A stretch of 34,078 nucleotides of DNA from Synergistaceae bacterium (GTDB lineage: Bacteria; Synergistota; Synergistia; Synergistales; Aminobacteriaceae). The stretch's first letter is position 1; the number at the start of each line of letters is the position of its first letter. A program made the position numbers and the translations under genes. Of this stretch, positions 23,419 through 32,125 are shown piece after piece. Location of the stretch: assembly GCA_022837505.1 (NCBI GenBank), contig JALHFZ010000024.1, forward strand, positions 1 to 34,078. The letters are read 5' to 3'. Below the pieces are notes generated by a model, which worked only from the letters and a program-made list of their open reading frames with translations, ran no database searches and was not told where the DNA came from.

Positions 23419-23491
23419 CTTGCGCCGCGCACCCTTCCGTGATACAAAGGAGCAAAGGGGAAAACCTATCCTCTGTCTGGGAGGCGTTAGA

Positions 23492-25372
23492 ATGTACCGC
23501 AGGATTTTTGCGTTGATATGCCTTTTGATTCTGTTCGTATCCTCCGCAGCTTTCGGCACCACGGAAAAAACAGCCCCGAAGGGGGAGGACAACTGGGTGG
23601 AGGGAGAGGTGATCGTCACGTGGAAGGGTCAAAGTGACGGCAGCACCCTTTCCGTCCTTTCTGCGGGAACAAAGGTGACGGCTTTTTCCGCCCTCTCCGA
23701 GGCGGCGGGAAGGCGGGTGGAGCATCTCCGCGTTCCCGGAAAGACCACGGAGGAGCTTCTGCGGGAGCTTTCAGCGGACAGCAGGGTGGAGAGCGTCTCC
23801 CCCAACTACATCATCCGCGCCTTCGCCCTTCCGAATGACCCCTCCTTCTCCCGGCAGTGGGGATTGTCCAACACGGGACAGACCGGAGGGATAAGGGATG
23901 CCGACATCGACGCTCCCGAGGGGTGGGATACGAGAAGGGAGACTTTAGCCGGCCAGGTGATCGCCATTCTGGACACGGGGATCGCCCAGTCCCACGAAGA
24001 CCTGGCGGCGAACCTCTGGACGGGCACGGGGGGCATGCATGGATACGATGCTATAAACGGAGACAGCGACCCGGAGGACGACAACGGCCACGGGACCCAC
24101 GTGGCGGGGATCATCGGCGCCGCGGGGAACAACGGCATAGGTGTTTCGGGAGTGGCCTGGAAGACAAGTCTGATGGCTGTGAAGATGCTCGATTCCGAGG
24201 GCTCGGGGAACACCGCCCAGGAACTTGCGGCCTACAACTGGGTGCTTCAGAAGAAAAATGAGGGAGTCAATATCATCGCGGTGAATGCCTCCTACGGAAG
24301 CAAGGGCTCTTCTTCGGCGGCAAAAAACGCCATAGCCGCCCTCGGCGACCGGGGGATTCTCTTCGTAGCCGCTGCGGGAAACTATGACGGGGAGAACAGC
24401 AGGGACAACGACACCAACCCTCAGTACCCCGCCTCCTATTCCCTGCCAAACATCCTCTCTGTGGCCGCCACGGATGACGACGACCAGCTCGCTTCCTTCT
24501 CTCACTACGGAGCCTCTTCCGTCCACCTCGCCGCGCCTGGAACGGACATCTTCAGCACCATGACAGGCTACTCCCCCCGCCCCGGTGATCTTTTCTACGA
24601 CGATATGGAAGGGGGGGCGGGAAACTGGGGCACCTCGGCAGCAGCGGGATCGCAGAATCTCTGGGGGATCATCTCCACCACCCGGGGAGGAACTGCAACG
24701 AAGGCGTGGTCGGACAGCCCCGACCGGCACTATCCCCCGAATCAGCGCACATGGCTTACCCTGAACCGGGATGTCGATCTGTCAGCCTCGGGATCGGCCC
24801 CCCTCTTGTTCGCCATGGACGCCCGTCTTGATCTCGAAGGCGGGAACGATTTTCTCCACCTCGAATTCTCACCCGACAGCGGGGCATCCTGGAGCAGGGT
24901 TCATTCCTTCACCGGAGGAGGAGATGATTGGTACTCCTTATTCCACTCCATCTCCCCCCGCTTCAGAACAAACCGCTTCCGCTTCCGCTTCGCCTTCGAG
25001 AGCGACAGCGGCAATTTCTTACCCTTCATCAATTATGCGGGAGTGCAGATCGATAATGTAGGGGTAGGAAGGCCCGCATCCTCCTATAAAGCCTTGTCCG
25101 GCACCTCCATGGCGACCCCCTTCGTCACCGGGGCTGTCGCCCTGGTACGAGCCCAGTACCCCGACGAGTCCGTCACAACCATTAGAAGAAGAATTCTGAA
25201 CTCTGCGGACCGGATCTCCTCCCTGAGCGGCAAGGTCTCCTCGGGCGGGCGGCTCAACCTCCACCGGGCGCTTCAGCCCGAGTCAGAAAGCGAGGGCGGG
25301 GGCTGCGCCATCGGCAGATCTCCCTTCTTCCTGCTTCTTGCCCTCCCCCTTCTTTTCCTGAGGAAGAGATAA
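23492..25372 (+). CDS. second subtilisin-like serine protease with the same insert and Synerg-CTERM tail
   Basis: A 626-residue exported protease with signal peptide RRIFALICLLILFVSSAAFG. The propeptide spans VEGEVIVTWKGQSDGSTLS to VSPNYIIRA. The catalytic triad is D161 (ILDTGIAQSHEDL), H200 (GHGTHVAGI) and S539 (GTSMATPFVTGA), with N297 as the oxyanion residue. An insert of about 165 residues (360-525) with FYDDMEGGAGNWGTSAA and GVQIDNVGVG again precedes the serine. The tail is GGGCAIGRSPFFLLLALPLL ending in FLRKR. ATG 23492 has GGGAGG upstream; the open frame back to 23282 runs through the terminator and is not coding. It probably processes extracellular protein for amino-acid fermentation. 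Confidence 0.92.
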   Translation: MYRRIFALICLLILFVSSAAFGTTEKTAPKGEDNWVEGEVIVTWKGQSDGSTLSVLSAGTKVTAFSALSEAAGRRVEHLRVPGKTTEELLRELSADSRVESVSPNYIIRAFALPNDPSFSRQWGLSNTGQTGGIRDADIDAPEGWDTRRETLAGQVIAILDTGIAQSHEDLAANLWTGTGGMHGYDAINGDSDPEDDNGHGTHVAGIIGAAGNNGIGVSGVAWKTSLMAVKMLDSEGSGNTAQELAAYNWVLQKKNEGVNIIAVNASYGSKGSSSAAKNAIAALGDRGILFVAAAGNYDGENSRDNDTNPQYPASYSLPNILSVAATDDDDQLASFSHYGASSVHLAAPGTDIFSTMTGYSPRPGDLFYDDMEGGAGNWGTSAAAGSQNLWGIISTTRGGTATKAWSDSPDRHYPPNQRTWLTLNRDVDLSASGSAPLLFAMDARLDLEGGNDFLHLEFSPDSGASWSRVHSFTGGGDDWYSLFHSISPRFRTNRFRFRFAFESDSGNFLPFINYAGVQIDNVGVGRPASSYKALSGTSMATPFVTGAVALVRAQYPDESVTTIRRRILNSADRISSLSGKVSSGGRLNLHRALQPESESEGGGCAIGRSPFFLLLALPLLFLRKR

Positions 25373-25390
25373 CCTGTAAGGGACCAATAA

Positions 25391-25428
25391 AATGCCCCTT
25401 CCCTGAACTTCAGGGAAGGGGCATTTTT
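25391..25428. terminator. bidirectional terminator
   Basis: AATGCCCCTTCCCTG (25391-25405), 5-nt loop, CAGGGAAGGGGCATT (25411-25425), then T's. The left side is A-rich, so it also serves the convergent PrcB-like gene. Confidence 0.9.
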
Positions 25429-25448
25429 CTTTGACAGAAGGGCCGCCC

Positions 25449-25919
25449 TTACCGGCTGCAGGTGAAGATCACGGGTTTCTCCGTCCGGGGGAAGGCCACT
25501 ACCTCCCAGGGGCTTGAGAGGGCCATGGTGACGATATTCCTCGGCCCCGGCTCAACCTCCCTGACCCTTACGGCTACCCGGTCCTCCCCTTCGGTGACGC
25601 TCTCCACGGAGATGGAGTATCCTCCGCTCCGCTGAAGCCCCTGGAATATGGCGGCAAGGGTGTGTGTATCGAAGTCAACGAAGGGGGTGGGGGGAAGGGG
25701 AAGGACATTTCCGTTGATCTCCCCCCACAGCTTTTCCCACTGCTCCTCCGACGAGACGGTGAGAAACTGCCGGTCATTGATCCCGCCGTACCGGCCTCCT
25801 CCGATTCTCTGAAATTCGAGATCCGAGCCGGCAGGGCATGCATCGGCAGTAAAGACGAAAAAGGACAGAAGAAATGTTCCCAGCAAGACTCCGAACATCA
25901 TGGACGATACGGTTCTCAT
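25449..25919 (-). CDS. exported PrcB-like protein
   Basis: A 156-residue protein with signal peptide (MFGVLLGTFLLSFFVFTADA). The mature part shows the PrcB C-terminal pattern: FLTVSSEEQWEKLW, VDFDTHTLAAIFQGLQRSGG followed by YSISVESV, and a final PWEVVAFPRTEKPVIF. PrcB is a subunit of a surface protease complex in Treponema; relatives are small secreted proteins of uncertain role. The convergent position beside two subtilases is suggestive, but they are not co-transcribed. GGGAGGTGG precedes ATG 25919. Confidence 0.75.
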   Translation of the reverse strand: MRTVSSMMFGVLLGTFLLSFFVFTADACPAGSDLEFQRIGGGRYGGINDRQFLTVSSEEQWEKLWGEINGNVLPLPPTPFVDFDTHTLAAIFQGLQRSGGYSISVESVTEGEDRVAVRVREVEPGPRNIVTMALSSPWEVVAFPRTEKPVIFTCSR

Positions 25920-26000
25920 TTCGGCGCCACCTCCCGAGTACAGCGTTGCTATTTCTGAAAGTTTATCGAACAGGGGCGTTTTTTTGATGGGTAAAAGAGC

Positions 26001-26657
26001 CTATTTTTCCCTTCGCTTTTCCGCCGCATCGAGATGCCGGCACCGCCGCCATCGCTGAAAGCCGGGGCATGTGCAGGCCCAGTGGAGTATATCCACGGCA
26101 TACTCCTCCCTCCCCCGGGCGAGGAAGATGGTCTCCGTCACAGGGATCAGCCCTTCCGGATCAAAGGGCTCCCTCTCCGGTTTTCCGCCGCTTCTGGCTC
26201 CGTCGAGGGCTTCGTTGGAAAGACGGTCGGCGGCGGTGTTTTCCTCCCTCGGAATCCATTCGAGGGTGCTCCCCGTCTTTTTCAGCAGCTCTATGGCCCG
26301 TTCAGCCAGCTCTCTCAGGCGGGGTTCTTTAATCTTCCACCGGCCCGTCACCTGGTTCACCACGAGCTGACTGTCCCCCGCGATGGCTGCCCCCGTTCCC
26401 CGCCGCTCCGTCTCCTCGAGGAGGAGGAGAAGGGCCATGTACTCCGCCTCGTTGTTGGTCTTCTTTCCGAGGGGGACGGCGCAGGTCCAGAGGGGTTGTC
26501 CTGCCTCATCGAGGAGAAGGGCTCCCGCTCCGGCTTCTCCGGGGTTTCCCCGGGATGCCCCGTCGAAATATCCCCGGAGGGGGGACAGGGGATTTTCCCA
26601 GTCTGCGTCGAGATCAAGCCATTGATTGGAGAGTGAGAGGTCTTCCTTATTCTTCAT
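26001..26657 (-). CDS. RNase HI-like protein fused to a SWIM-type zinc finger
   Basis: Residues 25-155 are an RNase H fold with all four acidic residues: D32 in GYFDGASRGNPG, E70 in NNEAEYMALL, D95 in AGDSQLVVNQV and D144 in ENTAADRLSNEAL. It would cut the RNA strand of RNA-DNA hybrids. A further 60 residues end in ILHWACTCPGFQRWRRCRHL, giving C195-x-C197 and C206-x-H208, the CxCx(n)CxH pattern of SWIM domains, which bind DNA or protein. An extra domain of this kind is unusual on RNase HI. AAAGGAG precedes ATG 26657. Monocistronic, divergent from the next gene. Confidence 0.82.
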   Translation of the reverse strand: MKNKEDLSLSNQWLDLDADWENPLSPLRGYFDGASRGNPGEAGAGALLLDEAGQPLWTCAVPLGKKTNNEAEYMALLLLLEETERRGTGAAIAGDSQLVVNQVTGRWKIKEPRLRELAERAIELLKKTGSTLEWIPREENTAADRLSNEALDGARSGGKPEREPFDPEGLIPVTETIFLARGREEYAVDILHWACTCPGFQRWRRCRHLDAAEKRREK

Positions 26658-26800
26658 AGAGAGGCTCCTTTACTGAAGTTAGTGTTCTTTTTTCCCCTGA
26701 AAAGGGCGCAATTTTCCGCCCCGTGCGGGCAGATGGGAAAGAAATAGTCTATAATGAAAATGATCGTTCATTCTCTACTCACTAAGGAGGTCGTTACATT

Positions 26801-27415
26801 GTGACGCTTTTGCCATTTCGCCCTTTCGGAGGATTCAGGCCATTCCGGAGGGAGCGAAAAACCTGCCCGGCCCCTTGCCGGAAGAGACTGGGAATCGGCA
26901 TTTTCCTTCTTGCCCTTCTTTTCGTTCTTTCTCTTTCCGCAGCCGCCGGCGCAGAGGAATTCTCCTTCACCAAGGGGCTCTTCGTCAAGGAGGTCAAGGG
27001 GTTCGGCATGTACACCGAGGAGGAGACCTCCCGGTTCGAAAAAGGGTCGAAGGTGACCATCTATCTTGAGGTGGACGGCTTTCAGCTCATAAAACAGGAG
27101 AATGACTACAAACTGAGCATGAGCCTCGATCTCCACGTGAAGGACGACAAGGGGAACACGGGAATCGAGCAGGCTGGGGTGGTCACTGCCGACCTCCTCG
27201 TGAAAAGCCTTATCCATGACTTCTTTTTCACGGTGAACATCGATCTTGCCGAGCTGCCCCCGGGGAAGTACACCCTCAGTTTCATCGCCACGGACAACAC
27301 GAACGGAAAAAAGACTTCTCAGGATATGGATATTGAGATATACCCTTCAGATACTGCAAAACCCTCCGGCGACGGAAGCAAGGAGACAGTCTCACCGGAC
27401 GTTCCGAAGAACTGA
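26801..27415 (+). CDS. exported protein of unknown function
   Basis: A 204-residue protein starting GTG 26801 after AAGGAGGT. The N-terminus is unusual: about 30 Arg/Pro-rich residues (with FRPFGGFRPFRRERK) before the hydrophobic signal (GIFLLALLFVLSLSAAAGA). The mature part is strand-rich (SKVTIYLEVDGFQLIKQEND, LDLHVKDDKGN, ELPPGKYTLSFIATDN), resembling a periplasmic beta-sandwich carrier or adhesion fold. The tail is Ser/Pro/Thr-rich. A TATAAT lies at 26750-26755 without a clear -35. No family recognised. Confidence 0.65.
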   Translation: MTLLPFRPFGGFRPFRRERKTCPAPCRKRLGIGIFLLALLFVLSLSAAAGAEEFSFTKGLFVKEVKGFGMYTEEETSRFEKGSKVTIYLEVDGFQLIKQENDYKLSMSLDLHVKDDKGNTGIEQAGVVTADLLVKSLIHDFFFTVNIDLAELPPGKYTLSFIATDNTNGKKTSQDMDIEIYPSDTAKPSGDGSKETVSPDVPKN

Positions 27416-27424
27416 ATTTTCAGG

Positions 27425-27457
27425 CCCCTCCGGTTTTTTCGGAGGGGTTTATTTTTT
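27425..27457. terminator. terminator between convergent genes
   Basis: CCCCTCCG-GTTTTTT-CGGAGGGG followed by TTTATTTTTT. The T-rich side serves the plus-strand gene; the last minus-strand codons overlap the T-run. Confidence 0.85.
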
Positions 27458-28951
27458 CCCCGTCCCTGCCGCAAGCTCCTCCCGGAGCTTTCGCCGCAGC
27501 ACCTTCCCCGTGGCCGACAGGGGGAGCTCCTTCACGAAAAGGACCTTCCGGGGGACCTTGAAGTGGGCCATCTTCTCCTTGCACCGACTGATGACCGCGC
27601 CTGCGGACAGCTCCGCCCCCTCCTCCATGAGGACAAAGGCCGCGGGGACCTCTCCGCTCACTGCATGGGGAAGGCCCACCACCACGGCCTCCCGAACGCC
27701 CTGAAGCTCCCGGATTACCGACTCCACCTCCTGGGGGTAGACGTTGAATCCCCCGACGATGATCATGTCCGATACCCTGTCGAGGATGGTGATGTACCCC
27801 TCCGGATCAAGGGTGACCATGTCCCCCGTGTTGAGCCAGCCGTCGACAAACCGCTCGGCGGAGAGCTCCGGATCTTTGAAATACCCCCGGGCCACGGAGG
27901 GCCCCCGAAGCCAGAGAACTCCCTCTTCTCCCGGGGGCAGAGCCTCACCCCTGTCAGAACGGACCTCCGCCTCATACCCCGGAAGGGGCGGTCCCACCGT
28001 CCCCCTCTTCCGGAGGGCGTCGCTTGGGTTGCACGAGACCACGGGAGAGCATTCCGTGAGGCCGTACCCCTCGTAGGTGATGACGCCGAGCTGATCCCGG
28101 AAGCGGGCCTCAAGGCCGGGGTCGAGTTTTCCTCCCCCCGTGAGGATGTACCTGAGCTGGGGGGGAAGGGTCTCCCCCTTTGAGGCTGCCCCCAGCAGAA
28201 AGGGGAGCATGGTGGGGACGGCGATGAGAATCCCCGTCTCCGATGACCGCAGCCCCTCGAAGAGGGTTTTCAGCGGCAGAAAGCCTGGAAGGAGGGCCAG
28301 GGGAAGGCCCCAGAGAAGGGGGAGCACGCAGCAGACGGTGTACCCGAAGGAGTGAAAGGAGGGGAGCACGTCCATGAGTACCCGCCCCTTTTCGAACCCC
28401 TCGATGGTCTCGAAGACTCCCTTCGTGTTGTCATAGAGATTCTCGTGGGTGAGGGGAACGGCCTTGGGGGAACCGGTGGTGCCTGAGGTGGCGAAGATGA
28501 CGGCAAGGTCCGGATCGCCGTCGGGGCGGTCGGGAAGGCCCTTCAGAAAGACCGGTTCTCCCTCCGTGGAGACGGACGCTGCGGGGAACCCTCCGGCCCG
28601 TATCCCCTCTGCGAGGTCCGGCATGTCCTCCCCCAGGATGACGCCGAAGGGGTCCCCGTGGCGGAGGATGCGGAGAATCCACTCCATACCCCCCCGGGGG
28701 TTCAAGGGGACGAGGGTTCCTCCGAGGCGCCAGACAGCGAGGGAGAGCAAGACCGTCTGGGGGCTGTTCGGCAGAAAGACGGCCAGGCGGCCTCCCGGTC
28801 CGAACCCTCCCTTCCGGAGGGTGTCCGCCCAGGCGCTCACCCGCTCCTCCACCCATTTCCCGTCCCGCCACTCCCCTCTCCACCAGAGCACTCTCTGCTT
28901 CGGGTCCTCCTTCAGACGGGCTTCAAAAAGTTTTTCCAAACGTATAGGCAT
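27449..28951 (-). CDS. AMP-forming acyl-CoA synthetase/ligase-like enzyme
   Basis: A 500-residue member of the ANL adenylating family: phosphate loop FATSGTTGSPKAVPLTHENL, YEGYGLTECSPVVS, the hinge region GWLNTGDMVTLDPEGY and ILDRVSDMIIVGGFNVYPQE, and the catalytic lysine in PLSATGKVLRRKLRE. It activates a carboxylic acid as an acyl-adenylate and passes it to CoA or a carrier; a medium- or long-chain fatty acid is likely. ATG 28951 has AGGGGGG upstream; the frame extends to 29089 but those codons are divergent-promoter DNA. No acyl carrier or reductase neighbours it. Confidence 0.88.
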   Translation of the reverse strand: MPIRLEKLFEARLKEDPKQRVLWWRGEWRDGKWVEERVSAWADTLRKGGFGPGGRLAVFLPNSPQTVLLSLAVWRLGGTLVPLNPRGGMEWILRILRHGDPFGVILGEDMPDLAEGIRAGGFPAASVSTEGEPVFLKGLPDRPDGDPDLAVIFATSGTTGSPKAVPLTHENLYDNTKGVFETIEGFEKGRVLMDVLPSFHSFGYTVCCVLPLLWGLPLALLPGFLPLKTLFEGLRSSETGILIAVPTMLPFLLGAASKGETLPPQLRYILTGGGKLDPGLEARFRDQLGVITYEGYGLTECSPVVSCNPSDALRKRGTVGPPLPGYEAEVRSDRGEALPPGEEGVLWLRGPSVARGYFKDPELSAERFVDGWLNTGDMVTLDPEGYITILDRVSDMIIVGGFNVYPQEVESVIRELQGVREAVVVGLPHAVSGEVPAAFVLMEEGAELSAGAVISRCKEKMAHFKVPRKVLFVKELPLSATGKVLRRKLREELAAGTGKK

Positions 28952-29088
28952 TCGACGAACCCCCCTGATCTTCAGCGGATAATCCCTAGAATAACACGAT
29001 CTTCCTCCCTTTTGCCATTGCCCGGAAATGATAGAATGGATCCACTCCCGGCCCGAACGGGGCCGGAATCGACCTTCGGAGGAAATCA

Positions 29089-30348
29089 ATGAAAACTCTT
29101 TATCTCGACTGCTTCGCCGGAATCGCCGGCGACATGTTCCTCGGCGCCCTTCTCGACCTCGGCCTCGATAAAAAGGCCTTCCTCCGCACCATGGAGGGGA
29201 TCGTCCTCTTTCCGGAAGAACCTTCCTCCCATGATCATGACCACGATCACCATCACGATCACGGCCACGATCATTCCCATGCCGCCCAGCCGGAAAAACT
29301 GAAGATCTCCATCCGCCCCGGGAGCAAGGGGGGAATTGCGGGGACGGATGTCACCGTGGAGAGCCGGGAGGGGCACACCCACCGGGGGCTGGCGGACGTC
29401 CTGGCGATTATCAATGCAAGCCCCCTCTCTCCATGGGTGAAGGAGAAGAGCTCTGAGGCCTTCCGGCTCCTCGCAGAGGCGGAGGGGAAGGTGCACGGAA
29501 GCTCCCCCGTGGAGGTCCACTTTCACGAGGTGGGGGCAATCGACTCCATCGCCGACATCATCGGGGCCTTCGTGCTGGTGGAGATGGCTGGAATCGACAA
29601 AGTCGTCTGCTCTCCCCTCAACGTGGGGCACGGCACCATCCGGTGCGCCCACGGCCTGCTCCCCATCCCCGCCCCTGCGACGGCGGAACTGCTCGAGGGG
29701 ATGCCCGTCTACGCCGAAGGGGGGCCCCTCGAGCGGGTGACCCCCACGGGGGCCCTCCTCGTGCGCTGCCTCGCCGACTCCTTCGGCCCCCTTCCGGCGG
29801 GGCGGGTGATCGCCTCGGGAAAGGGGCTGGGCGACCGGGACAGCGATATTCCCAACCTGCTGCGGGTTCTCCTTCTCGAAACCCCCGAAGGGGAGGAAGG
29901 AGATCTGTTTCAGCGGGACCGGGGGACCGTCCTTGAGACGAATATCGACGATATGAACCCCCAGTACTACGGCCCGGTGATGCAGATGCTCTTCACCGAG
30001 GGCGCCCTGGACGTATGGGTCACCCCCATCCTGATGAAGAAGGGGCGCCCTGCCGTGACCCTTCACTGCCTCTGCCTTCCCGAGCGGGAGGAGGCCCTCG
30101 CGGCCCTGCTGCTTCGGGAGACCACAACCCTCGGCCTCCGAAAATACCCTGTGGACCGGCTGAAGACGGACCACGAGATCGTTGAGCGGGAGACCTCCTG
30201 GGGGATGGTCCGCTACAAGGTGGCCCGGCTGGGCCAGGAGGTGCTGCGGGCGAACCCGGAGTTCGAGGACGTGCTGCGCCTCTCCCGGGAGAACGGCCTC
30301 CCCCTGCCGGAGATGCGGGAACTGCTTATGGGGGAATTTCTGCTCTAG
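29089..30348 (+). CDS. larC: nickel-pincer cofactor biosynthesis protein LarC
   Basis: A 419-residue protein with LarC hallmarks: LYLDCFAGIAGDMFLGALLD at the start, VHFHEVGAIDSIADIIGAF, LNVGHGTIRCAHGLLPIPAP, VTPTGA, LETNIDDMNPQ and TPILMKKGRPAVTL. LarC inserts nickel into pyridinium-3,5-bisthiocarboxylate mononucleotide, the cofactor of lactate racemase and relatives. A His/Asp-rich stretch at 47-64 is a likely metal-loading loop. The gene is one continuous frame, unlike Lactobacillus larC, which needs a programmed frameshift. CGGAGG precedes ATG 29089. larA, larB and larE are not in this window. Confidence 0.95.
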   Translation: MKTLYLDCFAGIAGDMFLGALLDLGLDKKAFLRTMEGIVLFPEEPSSHDHDHDHHHDHGHDHSHAAQPEKLKISIRPGSKGGIAGTDVTVESREGHTHRGLADVLAIINASPLSPWVKEKSSEAFRLLAEAEGKVHGSSPVEVHFHEVGAIDSIADIIGAFVLVEMAGIDKVVCSPLNVGHGTIRCAHGLLPIPAPATAELLEGMPVYAEGGPLERVTPTGALLVRCLADSFGPLPAGRVIASGKGLGDRDSDIPNLLRVLLLETPEGEEGDLFQRDRGTVLETNIDDMNPQYYGPVMQMLFTEGALDVWVTPILMKKGRPAVTLHCLCLPEREEALAALLLRETTTLGLRKYPVDRLKTDHEIVERETSWGMVRYKVARLGQEVLRANPEFEDVLRLSRENGLPLPEMRELLMGEFLL

Positions 30349-30466
30349 GGCAATCCCCCTGCACCCTGACGCTGAGGCAGTGTACAGGGGAATTGAAGGG
30401 TGCGGGGCTCCCGGCCGGTACAATTTTCAGATCTTCGGATTCAGCCCGGAACAACTGAACTGGAAT

Positions 30467-31747
30467 TTACTGTTTTTTGGCTTTCGGAGCCCTTTTCTTT
30501 TCCTGAGGAGGGCTTTTCTTCTTTTCCGGGGGGGAGGCAGGAGCCCGGAAGGCCAGGGGGGCTTTCCCCTTCCCCTGTACCCGTGCAGCAAACTGGCCGT
30601 AGACAGAGGTAAAGTCCGGCAGGATCTTCTCCGTGAGGCAGTCGAAGGGGGTGACAGTATAGCGGCCGTGGGGCGAGCGGGAGGGATTGTAGAGCAGGGT
30701 TGCGGTGACGTTTTCGAAGGAGACCCGCTTCTCCCCCCGCATTGAGGTGACTGCCACGTCAAGGGAGACGAGGAGCCCCACGAGGCGGGGCAGCCCCTTC
30801 TGGGCGGAGATGAAATTCCCCAGGGAGAAGATGACCAGGGTGTCCTTCACCATCTCCACGGGCTGCACAACATGGGGGTGATGGCCGATGACGATGTGGA
30901 CGCCGAGGGCGGCCAGTTCACCGGCGATCCGCCGCTGCTCCTCCGTCGGGGTGTGGGTATATTCGCTCCCCCAGTGCATGGAGACGATCACCACGTCCGC
31001 CGCCCCAAGGGCTTTTTTCACATCCCGGGAAGCCCGGTCTTTGCTGTAGAGGGTGACGTAGTGCTCCTTCCCCTTGGGGGCCCGGAGCCCGTTGGTCAGG
31101 GTCGTGTAGGCGAGAAAGGCGCAGGATGTACCCTGTACCTGCCGTACTGCGGGGAGGTCCCCTTCCTCCTTCGAGGCGAAACTGCCGGAGGTGAGGATGG
31201 CCGCCTTGCCCGACCAGTATTCCAGGGAGCGGATCACCCCCTTCTCCCCCCGGTCGAGGGTGTGGTTGTTGGCGAGGGAGACGAGATTGAAGCCTGTGTC
31301 GATAATGCCGTCCCCCACCTCTATGGGGGAGTTGAAGCAGGGGTAGCTGGAGAGGCCGATCTCCACGCCCCCCAGAATGGTCTCCTGATTGCAGAAGGCG
31401 AGGTCATGGGCGGAGACGCGGTTCTTCACGAGGCGAAAATTGGGGCGGAAGTCGAAGGTCTTTTTATTTCTGGCGGCCTCGTAGACCGGCTTGTGGATGA
31501 GCACGTCCCCCACGGCTGCAAGGGAAAACCGTGTGCTCCGCTCCCCCCTCAGGGACGGAACTTCCGTCCGGGAGGGAAGCCCCCGTCCGGAGGAAGCCTC
31601 TCCGGCATATGGCAGGAAAACGAAATGGAAGAGGAAAAGAAGGACCGGCAGTCCGAACCTCCGGCAGCGGACAGGCTTCGGAAGTTCGCCCGGCCGGGGG
31701 GGCAGGGACGGTCCATTTTTCTCCCGGCCTTTGCCGAGAGGCTTCAT
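30467..31747 (-). CDS. CapA-family metallophosphoesterase-like protein
   Basis: A 426-residue protein with an N-terminal signal or anchor (GLPVLLFLFHFVFLPYAGEA, after a basic n-region of about 30 residues). The CapA/PgsA motifs are present: AAVGDVLIHKPVY, CNQETILGG, SLANNHTLDRG, SMHWGSEYTHTPTEEQR and IGHHPHVVQPVE. Relatives take part in poly-gamma-glutamate capsule handling, but many serve other envelope roles. The C-terminal 35 residues are Lys/Pro-rich (PPEKKKSPPQEKKRAPKAKK), an odd basic tail. Its ATG overlaps the stop of the Cys-rich gene upstream (ATGA), so both are coupled. Confidence 0.85.
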   Translation of the reverse strand: MKPLGKGREKNGPSLPPRPGELPKPVRCRRFGLPVLLFLFHFVFLPYAGEASSGRGLPSRTEVPSLRGERSTRFSLAAVGDVLIHKPVYEAARNKKTFDFRPNFRLVKNRVSAHDLAFCNQETILGGVEIGLSSYPCFNSPIEVGDGIIDTGFNLVSLANNHTLDRGEKGVIRSLEYWSGKAAILTSGSFASKEEGDLPAVRQVQGTSCAFLAYTTLTNGLRAPKGKEHYVTLYSKDRASRDVKKALGAADVVIVSMHWGSEYTHTPTEEQRRIAGELAALGVHIVIGHHPHVVQPVEMVKDTLVIFSLGNFISAQKGLPRLVGLLVSLDVAVTSMRGEKRVSFENVTATLLYNPSRSPHGRYTVTPFDCLTEKILPDFTSVYGQFAARVQGKGKAPLAFRAPASPPEKKKSPPQEKKRAPKAKKQ

Positions 31748-31929
31748 TCCCCTTCGCCCTTCGGGGAGGCCGGTGCTTCCTTCTCCTCCCCGGACGGACG
31801 GATTTCATACCCCTTCATGCATTTCCCGCATCCATGGCACCCCTTGTAGCAGGGGCGGAACTTCTTTGACCGGAAGAAGAAGGAGATACAGGCTGCAGCG
31901 ACGATGAATGCAAGAAAAACATATCCCAT
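31744..31929 (-). CDS. small Cys-rich membrane protein (FeoB-associated type)
   Basis: A 61-residue protein: one transmembrane helix (YVFLAFIVAAACISFFFRS), then CYKGCHGCGKCMKGYEI and a charged tail. The single helix followed by clustered CxxxCxxCxxC resembles the FeoB-associated Cys-rich membrane protein group, possibly binding iron. ATG 31929 has CGGAGG at 7 bp. It overlaps the CapA-family start by ATGA. No feoA or feoB is in the window. Confidence 0.6.
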   Translation of the reverse strand: MGYVFLAFIVAAACISFFFRSKKFRPCYKGCHGCGKCMKGYEIRPSGEEKEAPASPKGEGE

Positions 31930-32125
31930 AGCAGAACCTCCGAAAAGAGACATTTTTCCCTATCATTATACCCGTTCCCCTCACCGGAGCTTCAAAAAAA
32001 TCCCCTCAAAACTCCCCCGGAATACCTCTTCGGAACTACTGGACAGAAAAACCCCCTCAGAATACCATATAGGGGCAGGAGGTATATCCCCCTGCGAGAT
32101 TCTTCTAAGGAGGGACATTTATTCA

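Noticed and set aside
29230..29285. zinc-uptake-type histidine-rich gene
   Set aside because: The His-rich stretch is an internal loop of LarC, common in that family, not a separate gene.
7956..30348. ABC importer as a nickel supplier for LarC
   Set aside because: The ATPases have NikD/NikE-like lengths, but the operons are 15 kb apart and no nickel-site residues could be recognised.
29086..30423. 445-codon minus-strand frame
   Set aside because: Antisense to larC, whose motifs run throughout; the minus translation is His/Gly/Pro-rich without motifs.
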